The position numbers and the translations under genes were made by a program. Positions 55,465-64,000 of a stretch of DNA of 64,000 nucleotides are shown piece by piece (position 1 is the stretch's first letter; each line of letters starts with the position of its first letter). The stretch is from positions 46,880,196 through 46,944,195 of the forward strand of contig NC_052618.1 of NCBI RefSeq assembly GCF_016545825.1, written 5' to 3'. Source of the DNA: Eucalyptus grandis (taxonomy: Eukaryota > Streptophyta > Magnoliopsida > Myrtales > Myrtaceae). The notes under the pieces were generated by a model, which was not told the DNA's origin, ran no database searches, and worked only from the letters and a program-made list of their open reading frames with translations.

Positions 55465-56210
55465 TTGTTTATTAATTTCTTAATGGATATTTTTTTTTTT
55501 GTTTACTAATTCATTATATACATTTAGGTCATTTTTTTTTTAATTTTATCATATATTACCAATATTACTAATCCTAATTCTAGTCACCAGAGAATCCTTT
55601 TAGAGTGACTTGATTTGAGCAAAAATAACAAGAAGCCATTTGAAAGTACAATAATTTCGTTATTAGTCTCAAAGTCAATATTTATTATGTTTTTCCATGT
55701 TAAAAAAAGCTTAAATTGATATTTTGAATGACATTAACTATTTTTTTTTTTTTTTTTGCTAGGGAATATATTATCTTGCTTGCGAATATCTATATTTTGA
55801 TATTCGATTTATTCTAAAATTTGGTGTTTTCTACGTTATTTTTTCTCTTCTCATATGAAGAAATCTGATGGGATTTTGAAGTGAGATTTTTCAATTTTAA
55901 TTTTTTTTAAGGAAACCAGTTTTTTTTTTTTTTTTTTTTTTGGAGCAAAGGAAACCAGTTTAACAGGATAACAGGTTTCCTTGAAAAAAATTTGTGGTGG
56001 AGAACCCACCGTTTGGACATGGAATCTAACGGTACCGTTACCCAATCTTTTCCCCTCTTAATATATTTAGCAATTTTGATTTCTCGTCTTCATATGTGCG
56101 CGCGTCAAAATGAAGTAGGAGAGAGGTGGAGTTGCTACTGTTAATATTGGGCCTTCTCTAGTAAAAAAACTGCGGCCCATGTTATTATTTCTTGCTAATA
56201 TGATACCATG
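54027..56210. other. A+T-rich intergenic DNA with microsatellites
   Basis: No gene supported. (TA)n runs occur at 54579-54606, 55056-55068 and 55427-55457, with poly-T/poly-A runs at 55069-55084, 55489-55500, 55741-55757 and 55919-55940. Confidence 0.6.
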
Positions 56211-56219
56211 ACCAAATGT

Positions 56220-57700
56220 TTTACGATAGGCCTGACAGAATGGCAAAGGAAATGGACGAATATCAAAGCTCAAATATAGAAAACCAAAAGAAAAAAAGAC
56301 TCCGTAGACAATCTAATGTGTATTTCTTCTACCCCCCAGTTATTACATGATCATCTAAAGACGTATATAGAAAATGGAACAAATGCTCACAATCTCCAAT
56401 CAAACATCATCAGGATAGCAAACCATAAGAATAGAGAAGGAATAAATTGAATACTACACCGTAAATACGGGGAAAAAAAACCCTCTTTTATATGTGCATA
56501 TACATTTACTTATCTATGATATTAGCTTATTTATTTTACGAGACTCAATTATAGGCACCCTACCTCATTTGCTTCCAAAGACCCTCTTTTCTCCGTATAT
56601 ACAAGATGGCCGGTGAAGCATGTCGAGAGCCTTAGGGATTAGCACAAAGATTAGAGTTCGTAATGAATTGACCTCATAATTAATAGAACTCATAAATATG
56701 AAGAAGTCATATTTTAGATTTAAATAAAAACAACTGACTAATTATTGTCGGGGGAAGAAATGTGAATCAATCAGATGAAGAACAAAAATATCACATTCTA
56801 AATTCTAAATCTGTCAATTAAGATAAGATGTAAATCGAATCTTGATGTGTCAGGCAAAAAAATGTCGAATTACAATTTCTCAAGTTTGTGCCAAATTGCA
56901 GTTTGGGTCGAACTATTGAATCGAGAATGGGTCTTGCAAGAGGAATTCCCCGTCCAGAAGTATAAGATTCAGTGTTTGGGCTACCTACCACCGATCCATA
57001 AATGCATAATGCCTTCTGAGCATCGGGCAGGTGGTCGGCCAGGAGCCCAGATTTGGCCCTCGTATCTGCCTTTTTAAAGCTGGCCACGGAGGCGAACGGA
57101 CCCTCGTACAATCGTGTTTTCAGGTCTATTTAAGACCTATTATTCTCTTGAGTTAAAAATTAGAGCATTTAAGAGGAGCTTAAGGTTTTCTTTCTTTGCT
57201 AATTCTAGATGGGCTAACGGCGAGAGATTGTGAGAAAGAAACACTTTGTGATATTGCTTGGGTAACACTCCATCGATTGAATAATTAAGCATTAAGTTTT
57301 GTAGACTCATAGTAGAGCTTTTATGACCGCTTTCCTCGTTAATGTAGATAGTGATTCAAACCGAACCACATAAATTTTATTGTGCCCTCTCAATGTTTTC
57401 TAGTAAAATTTCCTAGGAATTGTCTCAAATATCGTTGGTTGTGATTTTTTGCACAATGAGAAAAAAAGGGTAAATTTTGTAACAACCATTGATCATACGT
57501 ACCCTGTAGTAAAACTCACATGATTAGTTTTCAGCTAATCTTGATCCGTATGATTCATAAATCATGAGATGACATCTTCGATAACTCTTTGTTTATCAAA
57601 AACCTTGATCCACAGCTCTTGATAACGTGTAAAAGAAATTGCAATTCTCAGGCTATAAAAGATTTTCACTTCAAGAACACAACCTTACAAACTAGGGAGC
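56220..57700. repeat. Block beta, copy 2
   Basis: 56220-56640 is repeated directly at 58080-58620, and 56745-57690 matches 62740-63690. It ends at 57640-57700 with a stub of the SSP 3' block ('tttcacttcaagaacacaaccttacaa') where the gene is gone. A+T-rich DNA continues to 58080. Confidence 0.65.
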
Positions 57701-58079
57701 GCAAAATCTAACTTCTCAAATTATATGATGCATATTGTCGTGAAGGAGAAAGTTGATGATGACTCTGGTACGTAACATTTATCTCTTGTAATTTGTCTTA
57801 TATAAATTAAGCATACTAAAATTGGCTACAAAATTGCTATATCAACTTATGTAGCCAAACTTTATCATGTCACACTCTTATTTGAAGACATAATTGCAAT
57901 CTGATACATCGGTTAATGTATCAACTTCATAAGCCACTCTTAATACGATTGTGCGCTAAAATGAAGAAGGAGAGAGCTAGAGCTGTCATCGTTAATATTG
58001 GGCCTTCTCTACTAAAATAACTGCGGTCCATAGTTTTGTTTCTTGCTAATACGGTACCACGACCAAACATTTAACTATA

Positions 58080-58680
58080 GGCTAGACAGAATGGCAAATG
58101 AAATGGACGACTATCAAAGTACAAATAGATAAAACGAGAAGAAAAAGACTACGTAGAATAGAGAAGGAAAACATTACATGATTATCTAAAGGCAAACTAT
58201 CTAGAAAATGGAACCAATGCTCACAATCTCCAGTCAAACCTATCAGGATAGCAAAACCATAATAATAGAGGAGGAAAAAATCGAGTACCACATCATAAAT
58301 ACGGAAAGAAAAACCCCTCTTTTATATGTGCATATACATCTACTTATATATGATATCAGCTCATTTATTTTACAAGATTCAATTATAGGCACCCTACCTC
58401 ATTTGCTTCCAAAGACCCTCTTTTCCTCGTAAATATAACATGGCCAACCACTAGGGGTTCGCCCCAGTGGCCACCCTTTCAACTTGGAAGGAGGAGGTGA
58501 GAGGTTTAAATCCCCACATGGCAAAAGTCTGAGAATGAGTGTTAGAGTATGATTAGAGTATGACCGACAAAAAAAAAAAAAACATGGCTGGTGGAGCATG
58601 TCATGAGCCTTTGCATAAAAAGGGATTAGCACAAAAAATAGAGTTCATAATGAACCTCATAATTAATTGAATTCATTAAT
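58080..58680. repeat. Direct duplicate of 56220-56700
   Basis: 'agacagaatggcaaatgaaatggacga.tatcaaag', 'tctttttatatgtgcatataca..tacttat', 'caattataggcaccctacctcatttgcttcc' are shared. It differs mainly by a SINE inserted at 58445-58580. Confidence 0.75.
58445..58580 (+). mobile_element. tRNA-derived SINE with empty site in the paralogue
   Basis: Starts near 'ctaggggttcgccccagtggcca' (box A-like) with 'gaggtttaaatcccc' (box B-like, 58501-58515) and ends in 'gaccgac' plus a poly-A run of about 14. Flanked by direct repeats AACATGGC at 58437-58444 and 58581-58588. The paralogous stretch at 56600-56630 has an uninterrupted 'caagatggccggtg', confirming insertion after duplication. Confidence 0.7.
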
Positions 58681-58719
58681 ATAGAGAAGTCATTTTTGTA
58701 GCAACAACTAAATAATAAT

Positions 58720-61310
58720 TGTTGCAACTCACCTGGAGGCGGAGGATAGGTTTAGAAGTAATGTCAAGCTGGGGACCAATAGTTCTCAATTGGCACAAGT
58801 TCTCCAAACTCTTTCCTTGAGCACATTGGGATTTTTCGTTTTGATTGATCCTAAAAAAATTCGATGATGTAAAGGAGCCATCACTAACATATTTGGACTG
58901 GCTAGGAGCCAAGTGAAATACATGATTATATCTCACTTCCTACACGACTAGAGATTTATGCACAGGAATTTGATTACATTAGTCATCCAATTAATGCCTT
59001 TTGGTGCCTAAACTTGATTATTTATCAACTAAGTATCTGCATTTTTTATTCAATTATGAGTCCTAAAGTTCTCGCCTACTAAGTGTCCCCAAGCGATGTT
59101 TTGATGTTCATTACAATCCTAGAATGTAATATATCTCCAACTAAGAAAAACAATTACAACACAAAAAGTAACATAAGAGAAATCACATCACACATCATGA
59201 GTAACAATAAAGGGCGAGTAAAAGATAAAGGGCGAGAAAACTAACCCGATACGAATCAAGTGAAAAATATGACATTGTCTTGTTATTAAGCACCAAGACA
59301 ACAACCCCACCAGCTAAATTCATATGGATCTAAGTTTTCTAAAAGACTAATCTCTCTAAACCTAAACTAAACTAATCTAAATCTAATATGGCGATTTAAT
59401 TAGCTCGTCAAGACCTAGTTTCTAAACCTTTTCCAATGTTTGTTTTTTCGATTTATTTTTTTATTTTTTATTTGATTTTTTTTGCCCCTTTTTCGGTCCC
59501 TTGCCTCCAGATGCTTCTCTAAAATTCCTTCAACCTTTTCATTCCTTTCCTCTTTCAATGTTTGCTCAACTCGCTCATTACTCTTCACTCATTTACAGAC
59601 GTATATGCACAAACGCTCGCCAAACACCTCACTGTCTGTTGTTTTTATCCTTTTCTCATACCTTTCAATGTTTGTTCAAGGCAAAGAACGAATCCATCTA
59701 ACATCAGACCTTCTTAGGCCATCAACAGATTCATGAGTGGGGCATATCTCCTCTATACCGGTATCCGAATTCACCGGCCCACTTATTTTACACTACAAAG
59801 GGTTTTACCGTCATATTATCTCCAGACAAAATCAAATTATAATGCAAGAGAATAGGTGCATCTGCTTCGAGAGATATTTGCTCTCTTATCGGATCAATAT
59901 GAAAGCTTCCCAGGCCACTATGAGGAATGGCGATCAATGCAATTGAGGAAATCTCAATAAGCCCACATGACATTTCAACGAAAAGCGCGAGTACAATTGA
60001 ATTCAGAAGCGCAAAATTATTAATCATCGTTAAAGCAATACCATTTTTTTTTCACAACCACAACGCCTATCAGCCGAGCAATAAGCTACAAAACTAGGAG
60101 GCATAATCTCCATCCAGTGAACCTAACTTGTCAGATTCCAACAAATTCATGACCACTTGATTTTACTACATTACTTTATGGCATAAGTTGACATGCTTTG
60201 CTCATCCAGAGAATTGATTAACATGAATCTATACATGACATAAAGGGTAAGGAAAGTAAATCGGGATAAGAGACAACGGATATGGATGGATTTGAACAAA
60301 AATCATGTAGTCATGTGTCAATGGTCGATAGGTTTTTGACTGCGAAATAGCCCCTGCGGCGCCTGGTGAGATAAGAACACCAGGTCATCCTTCCTTTTAT
60401 AGTTGTACCTTAAAACAATATCACATCCTTGTATCAGATTGTATCATGCCCAGTTTAGCTCGGGCATCCAATTCCTCGAGAGAGATACGCAGAACACTCT
60501 TGCACAACAACTAGTTTCGGGCCTACCATAGCCTCATCAAGAGAGCGACATTAACTTCTAACCAATTTATGCGCGAGAGGCCAACCCCGCCTTTAGAGTT
60601 TCTTATAGTTATAATCGTTCTATTCTAGAACTCTTAGCACAAACGTCCTAATGTCATTCCTATCTTCCCCTATGTATCACTCACTCTTCATCCCGACAAC
60701 ACTAAGCGACACTCACAAAGGTGTGAAAGTACGAGAACTGCATTTGTGACATTCTCCCCCATTCAATTTCGCAACTCCTTCATTGCAGGCTATTTTGTCA
60801 CTTCCTTGTGTTCTTCAACACCAAAGCTGCTCCTTCGGGACTTACATGAATGACAACGTTCACCCAACAAAATAAGCCACTCTCCTCCACTGGTAGCTTC
60901 CCTTGATCATAGTCATTTATGCATATCTGGTCACCTATGCTCTCCCTAGCAGATGTGGCATCCGAAGCCAATTACACTCTTTCAGCAGCACCTACTTTTG
61001 CCCACTAGGCTTATTGTAATCTTAGAAATTTCTCCCCTTGTTAGAAATGTGGTAATAGACCTCCTCTTGAGATTCATCAATTGATCTAGGAATGTTTTCC
61101 TTATTTAGTGAGCAATTTGGTTCTTTCTTGTGCCCCATTGCCATCTTAGAAGCTAGACAAGAGCCATACCTTGTTCAAGCCCTCTTAGCCTTGGTGATCG
61201 CTTTTCACCCTCTTTGGACCTGGCAGACCATAAGCTTTCCCTGAATCACCCACCTACTAGAGAAATCCTGCTCTAATGCCATTTGTCAATTGATGAATGA
61301 AATGTAGTGC
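58720..61310. repeat. Probable LTR-retroelement remnant, no intact coding
   Basis: 58870-59060 resembles the TGTCGCGACC-type LTR ('cactt cctacacgactagaga', 'aattaatgccttttggtgcc'). 60740-61310 includes 'acattctcccccattcaatt' and 'ctgctctaatgccatttgtcaatt', a style seen in plant LTRs and leaders. No gag or pol domain was seen. Open frames at 59482-60027 show no recognisable domain. Confidence 0.35.
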
Positions 61311-62650
61311 GACCCTCATTTTGTCAACTCTTTAAAAATTACTAACCCTAATTAGAGTCATTCAATGACTTTTCTCTAATTGAGTTACAGACTAGTTTTA
61401 GATCACCAACTCCCATTGTTTAAAAACAATAATTTCACATTAAAGTTAGTATTGAAAGAGAAAAATTTTGTAAGCAATTCAAATGAGAGTTAGGCATGCT
61501 AAAAAAAAAAAAAAAAAAAAGCAAATAAAAGTTTATGAACAAGAAGAGAAATTGGAAAATTAAAAAAAATCAAATAAATGTTTATTAATAACTGAAATGA
61601 CAACTCTTTTTTGTATGGTAATTTAAGGGGAGGAAACTTGGGGGGTCGCACTAATTCAGGTCGGTAATCTCTAAGAGGAGTTAGTAAATGTCAAGGACAG
61701 CTGAAAAAGGCGGATACAAATTAGAAGCTCAATAGAAAATGAGGTAAATTATTTAAAAAAAAAAAAAACTCTGGTGAGTGATTCAAGGTTAGTGTATATG
61801 AAGCGTTTGTAAATTTTGTAAAGAAAAAGTTGATATGTCAGTTCAAAGATTGTTTATTTGCAAACTGTAAAAATAGTTGCTAATTTTACAAAACTGTGGG
61901 CCAATTACCAACCAAAAAGTCACAAATCATTTTTCTACTAATAGTTTCTTTACGCTAACCGATACTTATTGAAATTTACCGGCATTGAAAAATACATCCA
62001 TGTTTTTGGACTCAGAACAATAAGATTTTGCTTTTAAGAGCCCATAACTTACGTGGATTAAATAGGATTTTCATGAAACTTTGAACAGAGCTGCGTACGA
62101 TAAAGTTAGACGCGACAGAAATTTATACGAGAGTTTCAATTATCTTCACGTAGGTTTCGGCCAAAAAACCTCACTTCGCCAACCATGGATGGTCAAAATG
62201 GTCAATGGAAATGAAATGGGACGGACCGACAATCACGCAAGACAAGCATAAAAAGAGATCAGGTTTTACATGCACCCGATGTATGCTCCGGTGAATCCAT
62301 TTCAATTTAGTTATGAGGTAATGTGAGTATGCAGGAGACCATAATATTTAATGACCGAAATAAAGTAGGATCTTGTGCTCCGGATGGATACGAGAAATTT
62401 CTCGGAAGAATAACAACCAAAGCAAATAAAGGAGAGATGTAAGGAAGTTTCCGCTTGAAGTGAGTCCCAAGTTTCCGGCCTAGACTTTCTCGTTGTAGAA
62501 GTCGAATTCTGTCCGTTAGTTTTCATTTAAACTTTTCCCACACGAGTCGAGTCAAATTCTCAGTCTTTTAATGCTAATATAAGTCCCTTTCAAGTCTCTT
62601 GCTCGGAAGATGGCCTTGCTTTCATGACTTGGAAATTCTGACAATTAATC
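61310..62650 (-). repeat. Inverted copy of the protease/SSP module spacer
   Basis: 61310-62000 is reverse-complement-like to the A+T-rich spacers (42000-42660), and 62130-62640 is reverse complementary to 49840-50360. This turns around the orientation used everywhere else in the cluster. Confidence 0.65.
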
Positions 62651-62739
62651 TATAATCCAATTTCAATTGAAACTACTTAACATCTTTCAATCTTATCCAA
62701 GAATATCTTATCCAAGAGTCCAATATAATCCCTAAAGCA

Positions 62740-63700
62740 ATCAGATAAAGAACTGAATTATCACATTCTAAAATTCTAAATCTATCAAATTAAGATAAGA
62801 TGTAAATCAAATCTTGACGTGTCAGGCATAAAAAAATGCTGAATTATAATGTATCGAGTTTGTGTCAAATTGGAGTCTGGGTTGAAACATCAAGTCGAGA
62901 ATCGGTTGAAGACGAGTCTTGCAAGGCATTCCTGATCCACGAATATAAGATGTGGTGTCTGGGGCTACCGCCTGCCGATCCAAAATGCACAATGAATAAT
63001 TTAAGGTTTTCTTTCTTTGCTAACTCTAGATGGGCTAACGGCGAGAAATTGTGAGAAAGAAACACTTTGTGAAATTGCTTGGATATAATCTAATGTCGGG
63101 AAACACTTTGTGAAATTGCTTGAATATAATCTAATGTTGGGAAACACTTTGTGAAATTGCTTGGATATAATCTAATGTTGGGAAACACTTTGTGAAATTG
63201 CTTGGATATAATCTAATGTTGGGAAACACTTGATCGAATAATTAAGCATGTAAATTCTTTAGACTCATAGTGGATCCTCCTTTCCTAGTAAATGTAGATA
63301 CCAATTCAAACTGAGCTGCACGAATCGTATTGTGACCTCTCTTTGTTTTCTGTCACAATTCCTAGGAATTGCTCTAATATTGTTGTTTGTGATTTATTGC
63401 ACAATGTGCTAAAAGCGTAAGTTTCGTAACATGATCGTCAGTGTTCCATAGTAAAACTCAAATAATTAGTTTTCAGATAATCTTAATGCGTGCGATTGAT
63501 AAATCAGATAACTTCTTCGGTACCTCTTTCTTTGTCACAAGCCTTGATCCACAGCTATTGATAACGTGTGAAAGAAATTGCAACTTCTCAGACTAGAAAA
63601 GATATTCACTTCAAAAGCACAACCTTGCAAGAATACATCATCACTTCGATCGAACTGGAATGAGAACAACCCCAGAAAAAATAAACTAAATAACGTTCAT
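62740..63700. repeat. Block beta, copy 3
   Basis: Matches 56745-57690. It ends at 63590-63700 in the SSP 3' block ('cacttcaaaagcacaaccttgcaag', 'tcatcacttcgatcgaa'), directly before SSP-F. It differs by the minisatellite at 63060-63229. Confidence 0.7.
63060..63229. repeat. 41-bp minisatellite, four copies
   Basis: Unit 'aaacactttgtgaaattgct' + 'tggatataatctaatgttggg' repeated four times with only a few changes. The paralogue at 57238-57275 has one copy. Confidence 0.9.
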
Positions 63701-63755
63701 CGAGGTTTTTTTTTTTTTTTATAACAACCATCAAGAATGTTTAGGAATTCCGATG

Positions 63756-64000
63756 CTAATTCTTCGAGGTGGCCTGACTGAGGCCGGTTCTGACAGAGGT
63801 ACTAGTGACGCTGCTTTTCAAGGGTGGCACCGGTAGGAGAAACGGCGGTGGAGGCATTGACGTTAGCCTTGCTATGGGTGGCCACGACAGTGATTGCAGA
63901 TGTCTTAGGTTGGCCCGCTTGCGGCACCATGGTCTTTGCACTCGGTCGAGGCACGGATCCCCCATGGTCCTTTCTTGGATTGCTTCCAACCACACCAATT
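63756..64000 (-). pseudogene. SSP-F: partial, frameshifted secreted Ser/Thr-rich protein
   Basis: Second exon only; the first lies beyond the window. It reads VGSNPRKDHGGSVPRPSAK, a weak version of the core with WSG lost, then SKANVNASTAVSPTGATL, clearly the family tail (compare NAKVNVSTAASPTSAT). One frame then stops at 63802; the family tail resumes in another frame as SSVTSTSVRTGLSQATSKN to a stop at 63756. Hence a single-base frameshift near 63820. Probably a pseudogene. Confidence 0.6.

Noticed and set aside
58455..58520. Possible tRNA gene
   Set aside because: Only box A/B-like motifs are present; no cloverleaf arms could be drawn, and the poly-A tail with target duplications fits a SINE.
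59482..60027. Frames of 66-84 residues near 59.5-60 kb
   Set aside because: No signal peptide, domain or paralogue in the window; typical of chance frames in retroelement debris.

Overview
This is a transposon-rich plant nuclear window: GT-AG introns, A+T-rich intergenic DNA, Copia and other LTR elements, MITEs and one tRNA-type SINE. A woody eudicot fits. Myrtales is only a guess from the repeat style. Nothing prokaryotic or organellar was seen.

The backbone is an amplified two-gene module. One gene is a plus-strand secreted A1 (nepenthesin-type) aspartic protease in two exons. The other lies convergently downstream on the minus strand and encodes a small secreted Ser/Thr/Ala-rich protein (called SSP here), also in two exons. 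Two protease genes look intact (34347-35841 and 43399-44916) and a third survives as a C-terminal fragment (about 26753-26943). SSP copies lie at 4262-4857 (A, frameshifted), 6041-6638 (B), 23926-24540 (C), 30800-31397 (D), 47368-48109 (E) and 63756-end (F, frameshifted and cut by the window edge). A second subtype (G/H) is at about 893-1157, 21512-21800 and 27654-28170. Coding-free relics lie near 36380-36530, 51830-51972 and 57640-57700. I do not recognise the SSP family; it is the best candidate here for something undescribed.

Layout. 1-8000: dispersed repeat, H1, a Harbinger-like MITE, SSP-A, SSP-B. 8000-20400: LTR fragment, a ribosomal protein L13a-like pseudogene fragment, then exon-like remnants of an unidentified gene split by a Copia element (11016-18083, perfect 5-bp target duplication, degenerate coding). 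20426-31990: foldback element, then two more duplicated blocks with H2 + SSP-C and G + SSP-D. A solo LTR, a protease fragment and a MITE lie among them. 32000-48200: two protease modules separated by long A+T-rich spacers. In the first the SSP was deleted and a MITE carrying a nested 3.17-kb LTR element sits just beyond. The second retains SSP-E. 48200-64000: decayed modules, solo and partial LTRs, a SINE, an inverted spacer copy, a 41-bp minisatellite and SSP-F.

Functional reading: protease and SSP both begin with signal peptides, and their genes are co-amplified. The protease promoters carry several W-box cores, which suggests a defence- or stress-related secreted cluster. Any protease-substrate link is speculation from linkage. 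Coordinates of repeats were judged by eye and may be off by tens of bases. Start and splice positions come from comparing paralogues.
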